64,000 nt of DNA from Heritiera littoralis. Lineage: Eukaryota; Streptophyta; Magnoliopsida; Malvales; Malvaceae. Made by a program: the position numbers and the translations under genes. The notes under the pieces were generated by a model. It was given only the letters and a program-made list of their open reading frames with translations, made no database searches and was not told where the DNA came from. This document shows, one piece after another, positions 24,472-39,400 of this stretch. Position 1 is the stretch's first letter. Each line of letters starts with the position of its first letter. The stretch covers positions 3,410,001 to 3,474,000 of the forward strand of contig JAPDPK010000054.1 in NCBI GenBank assembly GCA_031772115.1, in the 5' to 3' direction.

Positions 24472-27400
24472 TTACTTCTCAATGCCTTGCTGCAGATACT
24501 GTATTAGGTCATAGCCAGCGGTCGTCCACTTGTTGTAGGCATCTATGCAGACATTTCTCATGAAATTGGCGGCCTCTAGCTCACTCATCTCGGGATGAAA
24601 TCTCTTGCGAAGATTTCCAATGGGATCACCCCTGCTGACGCAAGGCAATCCACTGTCGAGCATAAGCAATACCGTGTTGATGATCCCGTTCATATAACGG
24701 CGGGCAGCAAGGTATCCCTTCACACACAAGCTGCAAACATTTGACAAAGAACAACTCAAATGACTCAGATAGGGAAAAGGTCATGCAGATAAGATATAAG
24801 GATAAAAACAAGCGAAGTAATTACCTTACAAAGTGGTCCCAAGTTTCACTTTTCATAACCCCTGACGGGTCTAGTAACTGAGTCATCTCATGGCTCAACT
24901 TGAAATGTGCACTCTCAAACCGCATATTCCCACCAGGTGATGTTTCCAAGATGAAACCAAAATCGACATGAACAAGCCTCCCCTTGCTGCATGGACATGC
25001 ATATAACAGTAGTTGAGTTTTTTGTTCTTTCCTTTTATCCTACTTGGGAGATAGGCTAGGCAAGAATTCACCATTGGTATTGCATGTAGGGAAAAGTAAT
25101 GGTTTATTTAAGTATATGACCTGTCACTTATATTGGATACCTTAAACGATTGACCTGCATAGATTTGCTATAATTTATAAATGCGTCCAGCCCCCACTAA
25201 CATCTGAAAACCCTAGTATGAATAAAGATTTTTATTGTTGAGGACCAATAAAAAGATTCAGAGTGAGAGAAAGACCCATTCATTAATCACAAGTCTTTTC
25301 TCCTTCATTTCCATGATTTCAGGTTTTCTAAAAGCCAACTGAGAACAAGAAGTTTGGTTCATACTATTGTTTATAATTCATTCATGTATGATTATGTGCT
25401 CCGGTCACTAGTACAATAGTCATTCATAGTCTTTTCTTTATCCTAAGTGCTTTCTTCTTGGCATCTGCAAGTTTAGGTTTTCTAAAACCAAATCAGCTGA
25501 CAAAACCAGGTTTGCTTCATGTTTTTGTTTATAATTCATTTATATATGATTTATGTGTTCCAGTCACAAGTGCAATAGTTATATAGTCCTTTGTTTTTAG
25601 TTAATCCTAAGTGGTCTCTTCTTGGCATCATCAAGTTTAGGTTTTCTAAAAGCAAATCAACTGACAACACTTTGGTTCATGTTTTTGTTTTTAATTCATT
25701 TATAAATGATTGCGTTCCTGACACTAGTGCAATAGTTGTTCATAGGTTTTTTTTTTTTTAATTTTTACAGAAGAGTAATGATTTGTCACATATTGAGGAG
25801 CTAACAAGGTTTCACCAATCATCTGGTTATCAACTTTCATACATGAATGATTTAGATTTAACTATTCTACCAACCACAGATCAAGGAATCAGCAGAGCCA
25901 TACTTGTCAAAAAGAACGTTGCCATTGTGTCGATCCTTTGGTTGGAGTAGAAGGCTTGCTACAGCATACCCTGCACTGCTAATTATAAAGTTTCTGCGTG
26001 CAGCTTCAAAACTAGGAGAGCCGACGGGTCCATAATCCTGTTGAAAAATCTCATACAGACCACCATCATTTGTTTCACCCATCTGGCTTCTGCTTCGAGA
26101 ATTAGGCACAACCTGCACCAAGGTAGAAAAAAGAAAACAAGTGAATATTAACATTACAGTACTGTAGGAACAGTTGTCCACTTGTTTTCCAGAACCATCA
26201 CACATGCACAAATGACTTCACTGGTAAATCAAACCACAGTGCTATATTTGTTCTTGTAGCATGCATTATTTTAGGAGAAAGAAAAAATTAGAAGTGGTAC
26301 TCCCTAAACTTACTTTACAAAACCTTTTGAAAAAGTCATTCTCTGTTGTAGTGGTAAAAGTCTAAGACAAATACAAGAATGGCAACGGCAAGACCACACC
26401 CTAAAACTCCTCAGAGGTGGGAGCATTCCCTCAAAAGTTCTTTTTCCTCATTTGTTTAGTTGTTATAGATTAGGTATTTCCAAAAGAATCACGAGAAAGC
26501 AATTCCTTAGCTGGTGTTACAGGATTAATATATTTAAGAGAAAACCAGAATTTAGAAGCAATATAAGCACAAAAGCTCAACAGAATAAAATATATACTTA
26601 CCTCAATTATACCTCTCTCTGGGCCAGTTGGGAGAACACCATAGGGAAATAAATAGAGATCAAGTCCAACTGCTATAAATATGTCTCTTAGAAGAGCTAT
26701 CACTTGAAGAGCAAGAACATCTTGTCGACAATCATCTCCAACCTTGAATAAAAGTTGATTAATAAGATGATAACACAGTTTTACATAAGAAATCAGGACC
26801 ATACATTTCGACCAGCAAACAAAGAAAGGCAAAACAAGTTTACTTTTGAAATCTGGACCATAAATTAGGAACTGAAAATCCAAAAACTAGGAAGTCAAAA
26901 AGTACATAAATTCAATATTAATCTTAATAAGAAAACGTGAGTCCGGCTTTGTGACTTCCAGCAGAATCAAAAAGATCAATTTCTAAAATACAAAACTTGC
27001 ATACATCATGAGACCAAGGAAACCCCTTTCAGAGCTGGAGGATGCTTACACTGTCCCTTTTCTTGTGTAGGAGAAACAAAGAGGGGAAGATGACCCCAAA
27101 ATTAGCACATAAATGCGCCTACAAGGGTGGACAAACAACTTAAGGGGGTTTCTGTTTTCCCAAAATTATTGGTACAAGATAGAATTTTGTATAGGCAAAT
27201 TCAACCCATAGTTTTTCTTGTCCAACTCAAACACAAGTTTACCTTGAACATGCAAGCCTGGGGCTTTATGTCATTCTGGTCACCATCCCGATCAACCACA
27301 TTAAATGTGATCATAATAGGAACTTTTGCCGCCGATTGTAAGGGTATTCCACTATCAACTTGAATACCCCTAACAAGTTTATTAGGAGCAGTTGGCAAAT

Positions 27401-30400
27401 AAAGGTCCTCTCCCTCCATTTGAATTTTCTCTAGCTCTCTATAATTATAATAAGCATGTCACCAAGATAGAAATCAGCCATGAGGCCCATGACAAAAGCA
27501 TAATCATTAAGAAATGGAGATATACCTCCGGATGCCAGCCCAACGTTCCTCCTTTGGAAGAGGAAATAGTACACCAGAAATGGACGTAACTTTGTCAAAG
27601 AAATCAAATTCTCTTCGAAACATGTCAAGGGCCTTGGGCGTGAAACCATTGATAATACGCTGTCGAACATTTGGTAACAGTGTTTGAAACGAACTATTCT
27701 GGAATGAGAGAATGTACACCAGTCAATGATCAGAAAATGGAAACTATAGAAAAATAGTTTACAACTTTACTAGTTTTCCAGCAAATTAATCATATCTGAC
27801 CCATCATGTTGACCAACATTCAACATAAAACTCAATGCCATCAGAACATTTCCCAATCTGGGATTAGTCATTGATAGCAAGGTAGTCTCCTAACATGATT
27901 GAGCAATGCTCACCCATGCCGCACCCTTGAGTCTTATTGGACCATTAATCAACTTCCAATCCAATCAAATTAAAGGCTTCTCAGTAGCCATCATCAATCA
28001 AAACCTAGTTCTGACTGAAAATGATTCTAACAAAGCAACCAGTTCGTCGCTTAGGCATCATTTGGTTGTTGCTTTTACCTTTTTTTTAGCTCCTGGAACC
28101 TTAAAAGTAAAACATGATTGTATATAAAAGCAAATAAAATTGAAGAATTAAAAATTAGAAGCGTAACTCTTTTTAGGACATACATGCATGATTTATAAAG
28201 AACAATTATTTGTCTCAATTGACTCATTTTTTTAATTTTTAACAAAAAAACAAAAGCTAGATTGCAAATGATTAATTGAACATTGGAGATTTATAGGGAA
28301 CTGATGCTAATTTGACTTAATCAATTAATCTCTCACCAACAGTAGGCAAAGGGTGCTGGATAAAGAGAACCACTGATATTTTTCTTGCCTTTAGGATTAC
28401 CTTTTTTCCTTTTGATCTAAAGCTAGATTGCAATTTTACCATTCTATACATACATGGCATCAACGAATTAGCGAACTTCCTTTTTTTCTCCTCATTGAGA
28501 CAAAGCCCTTTTTTTCAGTCAATTTCCAGTATGTATACAACGAAGTGTTTTAATTACTTCATTATCGTACTTTTCTGTAATTTTTCATTCTTATATTTTT
28601 AGATTATATGGAACAGGATGCTGACATCGGCTTGTGTCATCATTCAACATGATACACCCACAGTCAGTCCTCTAGCCCACAACCCAGTCACTTCTACAAG
28701 CCAATATACAGTCCTGCTTTCCTATCAATAAGGCAAGTTCTAACAAGCTTTTCAGAAAAAGAGAACATCAAGATGTACAAACCTTTCCACTTGCATCTTT
28801 CCCTGGTTCACATGTCTCACCCTGCCATTACAAAGTCAGAACTCAGGACTTACATGTAATCATAAAGCAATGCAATGAAAAGTGAGGTTGATCACATATT
28901 CCCTCGCAAACTCAGTGAAAAAACATACAATCTAATTATGGAAAATTATAAAAATTTCACACCTGCAGATGCCATATTAGAATATGTGCAAATATGTCAC
29001 TTCTTTGAGCTGCTCTAAGCAAATACCCTTCTACTAACCTCTGCAAAAATGAAGAATCATCAATGCAAAAATCAAGAAGTGTGAAAAACACAAGAAGATG
29101 GTGTAAGCAAATGAGAATTTAGGTGCAATTTTAGCAATTAGGACGAGAATGATTACCCAAGCCTTCAACCACAATGATCAAATGATCAAACATTTGATGC
29201 ATCCAATCGACTCAAGTTTCCAAGCATTTTAAAACATATGTGAAATTACACAGTTCTAATCAGATTAAGGTCATTTTGTTGTGGTTGGGAAAGAAAAAAA
29301 ATCAGATTCATACTAGATGCTAAATTTTGATAAATGCAAAATGCTGCTTGATCCGCACTATGGTTAATCACAGTCATTGAGGCAATATTGATTGATTACT
29401 TAGTACAAAGGATATATCATGCTCAAATTAGTTTGAATTGCTCAGCACCTTGTGTTGAAATTTTGAGATAGGGAATGGAAGGTCTCAACCTAACCTATAT
29501 ATAACTGCCAAGCAAATACACCTATGACCTATGCCATTGTTAGGTTAACTTCCTAGTATTTCATCTCAACAACAAAACAAAAATATAAACAAGATAAATA
29601 CCCATATCTTCATTGATCACTCACCCCTTCATCATACCGCAGAGCTTGCACAAGTTGTGGCATGAAGAAGGTTACACGTTCAGGAGGATAGGACTCCAAG
29701 ACCCTTAGAACATAAGCCATGACTCGTGGATGACCCTTATATAGAGTAAGGAATTCGAGAGCTTGTGTAATTGAACAAGCAGCCCAGTGAGGCAATTGTT
29801 GTAAAAGTGCTGAATTTTCATCAACTGCCTTTGAGGTGACAAAATATGGCAATGCCTCAGGTATACAGTGGATGTCCAACATATGCAACTGCATTAGAAA
29901 TGCCAGTAAATCAAGAAGCAAATTGACTAACATCATGCCATGATGGCATAATAAAAATAAAAATAAAAAGTACAAAAACGGAAGCAGAACCACAGAAAGA
30001 ACAATCAATGAATGTTTGTGCAATGCTTAGCATGATAACCACAATGACAGTGCACAAAGGGAATGGGAATGACAACCATCTACCTACTACCTAAACAATA
30101 AGCCACACGGTAATTTAGACATTCCATTTCACCTTCTCTGTGTAAGCAAAGCATACCTGGACTAACTGAGTTATTTCAGCCTTCAGATGAGTGTTTGTTG
30201 GAAACCTTGAGGCCAAGGAAAAAGCAATCTGAGCATCCACTGAGAAAGCTGTCCTGGCATATTCAATCCATTTGTCTGCGCTGATTTTGGGCCGAGAAGA
30301 TACACCTTCCCTGAATATAAAGATAAATACAAACAAAAATTCACTATAATCACGAAGACATTCATGCAACAAAAGGATCCCAAAAGTATAGTAAGACCAA

Positions 30401-33400
30401 AATATCAGAAAATATATTCTTCTGAAAATGAAAATACTTTGAAAGAGGTTGTGCCCAAACTTCAAGCCTATCAGCTTCATGCTGGCACAGCATTAGAAGC
30501 AGCTGCTTTCGTTTTTCTCTTCCTACAGCATAGTTGTCCATCTGGCCCCAGACTGGGTGATATTGATCATTCTGCAAATGTTTAACTAACTTTAGGAATA
30601 ACCAGCACAACCAGCTCAAGAAATTCAAATAACAGAAAACACAGACAATCCAGATAGAGATTGTCTTAACAAGGTAGAAACATTTGAAAACTTCAGTGGC
30701 TGAAAAATGATCATACCGCACCAACCAAAGAGTTCCCATTTTCATGCGCACGACCCTTGGAATCAGATTGCAAAGCATCTACCCTCTCATTTGAAAGATA
30801 GTGAACAAAAACAGAGACAGATTGAGCCTCACTCTGAGCAAAATTTATATTGTTTAGGTCATACCACTCAGGCTGAAAGGCAAACCACCCCAAAGAGGCT
30901 CTGCATGAACCAAAAACAACTTATAGAACAATTGCAAAGGTATGCCATGTAAGCAAGAATTGAACACAAGCATACACAAAACGCCCGTTGCTGTGGCAAT
31001 GCCTAACAAATATTTGGGTAATTAAAACTTCCATAGGCCATACATAGTAATCATCCTTTGAGTCTGTATAACAAGTTCACTAGCATAAATTTTCTGAAAT
31101 AAGACGAGTATATGATATGTGTGTGTGTGTGTAAGCAAAAACCAAAACAATGATTCTTAAGTTCTTTAACACAAGGGAAAAAAATCTTTAATACAAGGGA
31201 AAAAAAAAAGAGAAAACCCAAAGCTCAAGGCTCCCACATTGTAGGGTCTATGGAGGGTCATATGTACACAGCCTTCCCTTTGCATTAAGGGAGAGGCTGT
31301 TTCCGTGAATTGAACTTGTGACCTCCAGGTCACAAAGAAGCAACCTTTACCATTGTTGTAAGGCTCAACCTCACAAAGGAAAAAAAGAATATTTAGAATA
31401 ATTTGCAGAACAAGATTGCAGAGACTCTAGGAAACCAGGAAATAAAAGTCAATGACTAGTCCAAAAAGAGAGGGGAAAAAAATAAAATAAAATGCTGTAA
31501 ATTGAAAGTGAAAGAGAGTCGAGGAAAACAGGAGATAAAAGTCAAGGACTTGAAATCAAACAAAAAAGAACTAACAAGCTTTAGGTTGAAAGTGAAAGAA
31601 AGAGAGTTAATTGCAGTTACCTGTATATTCTATCTTCCAATAGCTGAAGCCCAGTCCTAAAATTCTGCAAATTCCCTTGGGATTGGCACGAGCAGAACTT
31701 AAGACCAAGAAGCATGAAAGTGAAGAAGGTGCCAGTGGCTGCCGGATGATGGGAAAACTTCCAGGGAAGTTTGGTGGTTCCTTGCAACATCCGACCAAGG
31801 AGCAAAAGTTCTTCAATACTATTGTGGCGAACTACCTATACAACCCAAACAAGATAGAGAGATACAGCCATAGAAAAATGAGTAGAATCAAAAGTTGGAC
31901 TGAGCATGAACATAAAGAGATATTGACATAGTCACAAAACCATGTGATAACCATCAGATGCATAAAAATTTGAAGGAGAAGAAGAAACAAGAAACACACA
32001 CACACATACATATACGAAGACAAACATACAAGTATTACTCCATTTTGTTCGAATGCAGTTAAGTGATTAACAAGAAGCACAAATATCATGACATGGAATA
32101 TCCTTGTGTGAGAGAGAGAATACAAATTCTGTCACCTCAAAGCGGTCAATGAAAAAACCCAGCCACAATCTATGAGCAATTATTTGGTCAACAGGATTGA
32201 TATCAGGCAGCGTCTCCGGTTCCCCAGGAGCCAGGTGGGGCCTTAGCTTTGCAGCAGGTCCTGAGTATTTCACATCAGATGCAAAGAGACCTCGTTTTGT
32301 ATCAATTGTCCATAACCATGCATCAACAAGTTCAGCAAGGACAAGAGACCCTAATTGCGGAGCAGCAGAAACCAGCCAAGTCCAGATGAAAACACCGGAC
32401 TCCATAGCATCAGGAGTAGAAATATAAGCTGGGCACCAGCAGAGAAGACGCAGAAGTTGGGAGAAGCCCTCCAAATTTGCTTTCCGGTCAGATCCCTTAC
32501 AAAGAAATGAACCATTCTCAAAGGATAGGAGTGGAATGGCACTTGATGCTTTTCAGCACTAATTATAATAAAATATTTAAATATTGATAGCTTTACCAGA
32601 TTTGACAGAAGCAATGCAGTTGCTTGAGAACAAGTTTCACGGAACTGTGACTTATCCACTTCTCCACCTTTCTCTGCAGCATTAACAAACTGTTGAAGGA
32701 GACACACGAATTTTGAAAGTAACATCTCATTAAATGAATCATCCCCAGTTTGTGGCAGTTGAGAGAATGCTCCAGTGATCAACCTTTGGAGGCCACTGCC
32801 AAAACCTGCTTGCGGGGCACCAGATTGCAATCCACCAATGCTATTATACAACCTTCTCATGCCAGCTATTTCTCCAGCATAGTTGCATTTAACTGTTGCA
32901 CTGACTATACCAGTACTGAGGACCTCTAAGATGAAGGCTTCTGACAACTTTATATTTGCTCCTGATGCTGCAGCTGCTGCAGCCATGACTGCAGGAATAT
33001 TTGCAGTTCGTATTCCAGCCCAACAATTACTTTTTCCTGTACCAATCCTTATCTCAGATAATAGAGACACCACATCAGTTGTATGCTTTGCCTTCTGCCA
33101 TGTGTTTGCTTTGCATAGCTTTTCCTATGGTATATATTTGAAACCACAAACAAGTAATTAAAAGATACACGAAAATGGAACAAATCGAAGTCATTTTAAG
33201 AAGTGCTTTGATGCATAAAGAAACCAAAAGAACAGCCTTAATGTTTAAAATCTAAAAATCCACCAAAAAGATCATAACTGAAATTTGTTAAGTCCAATAA
33301 TGAGTATTTTGACCAAAAAAAAAGTCCAATAATGAGTATATGTCCATAAATGTGTGCGTGTGTGTGTGTGTCTCTCTCTCTATATATATATGTATATATA

Positions 33401-36400
33401 TATATATATATTATATTTAAGATAAGTACAATTTTCATTGCAAAAACAAGGGTCCAAACAAGGCATCTAGTAGTAAATGTCAGAAAATTAAAACTAAATG
33501 CACAAGGGAAATAATATACATTAACCATGCATGATTAACATATTCAAGGGGGAGGGGTATTAATGAGCAAAAGAGTAAATAAGATATAGAGTCATTCAAT
33601 CAGCAACCTGGAGTAGACCCTGAGTAGTACATGGTGCATATGACAGTGATATGACAATCCATTCCCGAACAATTTTTTGGTATAAAGAGCGAACAGCTGC
33701 TTCCCAAGCAGGATCATTGACAACAGATGGTGTGTCATTTTGAACAGAAAAAAGAAGGGAATCAAGACAAGAAGAATTCCACAAAACCTGCACGTGTTTA
33801 GCACCATTTGTCTCAAACATGCTATTCAAATTAATGAGCACAACTGGGAAAACAGAACATAGAATAACCATTAGATGATGACATCACCAATATAACTTTA
33901 CCTGGGCAAATCTATCTCTAAGCTGAACCAATAGGTTCACAGCAATATCACGAATGTGTTCTTCCCTCTGCGACACGCTATTTATCAGAAAACAAGCATG
34001 TGTGAAAAGAGTTGATTCTCTAATGACAGCTTCATTGCCTGTTTCAGTTATTCGGTTTTCCTGAACACGTACCAAGAAATTCATCAGATTCATACAGCAT
34101 GATCACATGCACATGCACTTACACACAAACAAATGAAGAGAAGAGATAAAAGAGCAAGACAAGTAACCAGTATTATACTGGTAGCAAAAGGCATGGCACT
34201 CATATTGTTTGGGAAGGTCATCCAAGAGAATGTAACTTAGTCGGAAGAAGGAATTAGAAATTACTCGATGACACAAAAAAGTACCATACTTCCTTGAGAA
34301 TGTTGCACTCATTTTAAAATTACAAGAGAAAGAAAAGTTTACGAATGCCTGCAGATAAAATAATAGAAAACACTACAGATGATCAAACACATTCAAAGGA
34401 GAAAAGTTTTCTAGACAGCACAATAAAGGACGTGTAAGTCTCCACGGGCAACACATTAAAAATAAAAAAAGAAGCCAACCCAGTACACAAGGCTCCCACA
34501 TTGTGTGGTCTGGAGAGAGTCATTGCACGTAGCCTTCTCTTTGCATTGACAGAGAGGTTGTTTCTGCTTGAATCTGTGACGTTCAGGTCACAAAGCAACA
34601 AGTTCTACCATTGCACCAAAGTTCTCCTCTCTCAATGGGCAAAACATATTTTTCAAAAACCTACTTTAGGAGCACAGGAAATTTTAAAGTGCCCAAGAAA
34701 ATGAAAAATCCTCTCATCTTTGGCATAAGAAATAAGGGAGCATATCGGTAAAATGAAACAAATAACATAAGTATACAAAAAAAAGAAAAATAATTGTAGA
34801 AACCAAATCTAGTATATTAGTGCCCTTAGCTATTATAGCCCCTTCTTAAGGCACACATTGATCTTTTCAATATATTTTTCCAAAAAAACCAAATCATGTG
34901 CATTGCAATGTACATACATTTGGGCCCTTTTAAAGAATATATACATTCCAAATTATTATTTAATTTATTTAAAGCTGATTGGAAATTATGGACTCGAAAA
35001 AGTGGAAAAGAAACCAGGGACTTGTATATGATAGATGCCGAACTGATTTTCTTAAGCTTTTGGGTCGAGCTCTAGTGCTATCTTGTAATCTTGTATATAA
35101 CTCTTTTCGAACTCTTTCTTGTCATATTTCTAACTGAAAAGGAACATGAGCCAGGGGAAAGAACTGTAAGTGAATATTGGTAGAACGAGACAGTTCATGA
35201 GATTAGCCACCCAACTTGTTAAGCAATTAGTACTCATTAAAATAGAAGCCACTTGATTATACAATTATTAATTAACTATAATTGTAACATCAACAAATAT
35301 GCAAAGATGCATAACTTATAAAATCTCCATATATGAAGATTGTATTCAAAATGAGAAGAAAAACAAAAAAGAAAAAAGTAATGCTCCAAATGCTTCAAGT
35401 AAATTGGAGACATACCAGCCATAACACTGCTGTTTCAAATGCCCTGTGCACAATTGCTTTCAAACATTGGAAGACAGCTGGGATAAGATTTGGAGTTTTC
35501 AAGTATTCAAAGACACAACTGAAGGCACTTCTAGAAGCAGTCAAACTAGTGCCACCATTAAGGATGCCACCATTACTGCTGAAACGTATTATCTCCAGGA
35601 AAGCCACAGCGAGAAGATAGGTTGCCTTTACACCTGTAAGATAAAAAATAGTAATAAAAATAAAAGCTGAAATGGCATAATCAAACGAGCCTACTAGAAA
35701 ACTGAACCAAATAAATAAATAATGATATAGACCACAGTGGATGATGACTTCCACCAAATAATGGCCAAATAACAAGTTATTGTCACAGAAGAAATTAGTG
35801 AACACAGAGAATAGAGGTACATCCCCCATTAAGTGCAAGTTCAGTAGTTCACTGGACCTGAAATAGTGCCCATTGCTCCAACATCAACTAGCCCACCTAA
35901 AGCAGCAGAAAGAGCTGTTCTTTGGCTTACAGCAACTTTCTCATTGCCACTCCCTCGACGGCTGCCAGGGTTGTGAAGGGCATTAAGTTCCAACTCATCT
36001 TCAAGCCATTTCACCGAGCTGACAACCTGCAAAACACCACAATTTAGATTCAAATGGCAATTTAGTTCAGAAAAGCCTCACAGCCATAGTTTATAAAAAC
36101 ACACAAACTTAGGTTTAATATTATTATTATTATTATTATTTTTTGGTTGGGGGGGGGGGGGGGGGGGGGGGGGGGGTGTGGTGGGGGAGGTAAGCTAGGT
36201 AGTTCTTTGTTCAGAAGCATAACTAAAACTGAGTTGTTGCAACCACACTCTTAATGAAAAATTAAAAGGGAAAACCATACTCCAAAAAAAAATGGAAAGA
36301 TAAACTTATATGGATGTAACCAAATAAAGTTGCAATTGCCTGTGAAAGGCATTGCGCTCCCAAGTCAGCCTATGTAGCCATCCCAACTACTGATTCTAGG

Positions 36401-39400
36401 CCCACCTGATTAAGACCATTTCCACTAGACAATTGCAACTTAATTAATGCCTTAATGTTAGATTTTTTTTTTTGCACAAGACAAGTATATGAAAAAAATC
36501 TCAAATGCAACAATTAAATATAAATCAGTCTGATAAAAATAATTAGCACAATAGCAGACAAACTGAAAAAGGATAATGATCTGTCAAATGAAATACTGTT
36601 GGTGCTCATGTAAGAATTCTTGAAGATCCACTTACAAGGGGAGGAGTCCCTTGAGCAATACGCTGGACAGCAGAAGACCAAAGTGCATTCCACATATATG
36701 GTCCACCCACTGCTTGAAGGGCAATAGTACCCACGCTTCCTACACTGTTCAATGTAGTGGAAACTGACTTTGCAGGTGTTGGAGTCTTCTGTATGGGAGG
36801 TGCCAATCCAAAAAGGGCAACATAGAACCACAAGTTGCGGAATAATTTCAGCAGTGAAGGCTCCACATCTACTGTAGGATCAAAATCAGAACATATTTCA
36901 GCAACAGCAGGAAGTAGAGGCCCCAGAATATCAGCTCCAGTCCTGCAAAATTTGAAATACTGGGCATAAAATATCTGGAACATGCACTACAACTCTACAA
37001 GGAGGATAAAAAAGAAAAAATATCATAGAAAGTAAGCCATCCAACAAAAAACCAGCAGAAAACAAGGATTGACATTTTTTTTTTGCAAACACAGTGCACA
37101 AGGCTCGCACATTGTGGGATCTAGAGAGGATCATATGTAGACAGCCTTCCCTCCACATTAACAGATTGGCTTCACATAAATAAGAAAAATGTATCGTGAA
37201 TCATAAAATATCCACCTTCCACTTTTTGACTCAGCAGCTGGGCCTACATCAGAGCACAAAGATAACAGACGATGACGATAGTCTGAACGCAATTTAGCAC
37301 TCTTTAGACCAGTAGCAATCAAGAGAAACCCTGCAGGAAGAGTCTAGAATGTGATTGAACCAGTGAGCATCCAATCAAGAAGAAAAACTCCCAGGCAACT
37401 TTATAGTTACTTCTATCTCACAAATAATGCACACCTCAACACGTTCTGTAGTGGCCTCTGGCGCCAAAGTTTTGCTTTCAGCAGACCCTACACTCGACAG
37501 TTTACTCAAGTAACTTCTTGTCATTAGAACAACTGTCTCCCGATATGACTTCTCAAATCCTAAACTTGCCATGCGAGATACAGCATCAAGAAGCTGCAGT
37601 AAATTGAGAGTACATATCAAAGTTGAGAAAACATGCAAAAAGAATCTAAAGACGCAAGAGTATACTCAACTCTTTCAGTTACTTGCATATGTAAATAGGG
37701 GGAAAAAAAAGAAGTTTTGAAGTTTATAATTAGAAAATACATACTTGAAGTCGTAGTAAACTAGGAGTTATAGCATCACCCCCTTCTAAGCTTTCAATAA
37801 AAAGTGGAAGAATCATGTCCACCACTTCAGGCTTGTTGATAGCAACATTTAAAGCAGCCAACAATCGTATTACATTAAGCTGTACAGCTGGAACTGACTG
37901 TTTTTCTTTATCAACCTGAAATTTGAATGGCTATGTAAGCATTGAAAAATAACAAATTGGCATTATTAGCTATTAGTTAAGTATAAGCATAGATAAAGGC
38001 AACATATGTACCACCAAACAAGTATATAGCCTGCTAAGATCTGATAGGCAACAGTACATAAATTTAAAAATCCATCTCAAACAAAAACAAAAAAAGCAAC
38101 CTCGATGCATGCAAATGCAGAATACTCTGTCTGGCTAAAGGTAATGAAAGGAAAAGAAAAAAAATTAGAATTTTAATCTAAAATGATAACATAGATTCCT
38201 TAACCACACAACAGGAGAAGGTATATTTGCATATGTGCTGCCTGTGTAGGTGTTCAGGGCATTAGGCTGCATGCATAAGGTATTTTTATATAGGCACATG
38301 CACTTTGGCGTATTGCTTAATCATTCAATAACCTATATTATACCACAGACCTGCTCCTCATAATCATTTCTCTCACGAATGCTTGTAGCTAATCCCATGA
38401 TAAACGTATCTATTGGAGCCCGGTCATTGGTCCAGCCAGATTCAATAATTTCACAACATGTCTTAAGAACACTCTCAAACATGGCTCCTTGGTTGCTGCC
38501 CCAAGTATCAGCCTGTTACAATGTAAGAAACATTTAAAAAAAAAAATTGAACCTAAAAGACCAATTTTGAGATTCAAAATCTAAACCCCAACTATAAAAA
38601 TACCTGCATACATGTAGCTAACACAAGAGGTTTGAGGCGAATGAGCAAAACACGCAGTGGCTGCCCTCCCCTAGGGACAGCAACTTGTACAATCCCAGAG
38701 AGCAAGGAACCGAATAGCTCCTCACAAACTCTCAACTTTCGCCATACAGAGAGCAGACATGCTTCAGCAGCATCTATCAACAATGCAAGAGTCTCAAGAA
38801 CCAATTTCTTAGAAGTTTTAGCATCTGCATCAAAAGATACAAGACTGCTAACTTGCATCCTAGCAGCAGCTTGATAAACTGATAGTTTTGCATTGATTCT
38901 TGATTTTAAAAGTGGCCCTTTTTCAGTCCAATCACGTTTCCTTATCTGCATGCCAAGTCAAAAATTATACCAATCTCATTTTTCATTACCCATTGCTTAT
39001 ATAAAGTTCAAATACTTATTTATTCTACAAAAGGGGTACAAGTTACCTCCCATCTCTTTTTTTAATCTATTTCTTGTATAAATCTCAGTTAATAACTTTC
39101 CTAAAAATGCATCACTCAGTTGCCTAAATTTCACGAAAATAAACAAAATACCTCAAGATATCCCTTGGCATTTACCTTTAGAAATGCAGATATTGATTGA
39201 AGCTGCTTCTTAGCAGAAAATCTCACTTGCTCCAAAAGCTTTTGATCAATGCTTACTTTGTGCAAAATATGAGCAATCAATTTAAAAGCAATTTCTTGCT
39301 TCTCCAAGCTCTCGATAGACCCTTCCTCGAACGAAGCAACTTGTTGCCTAAAAATAGTCCCACCTCCATCGTTGATCAAATTTGCATTCCCTAACTGATC

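Noticed and set aside
25878..25903. Extending PI4K alpha exon 24 to 25878
   Set aside because: It would disrupt the phase into the DFG exon. The GTATGG donor at 25903 gives the expected NVLFDNKGRLVHVDFG sequence.
32351..32595. Reading PI4K alpha straight through 32596-32496 without an intron
   Set aside because: That frame diverges from the family and breaks phase. Using GTAAAG at 32596 and the acceptor at 32496 gives SNL-GSDRKANLEGF in phase.
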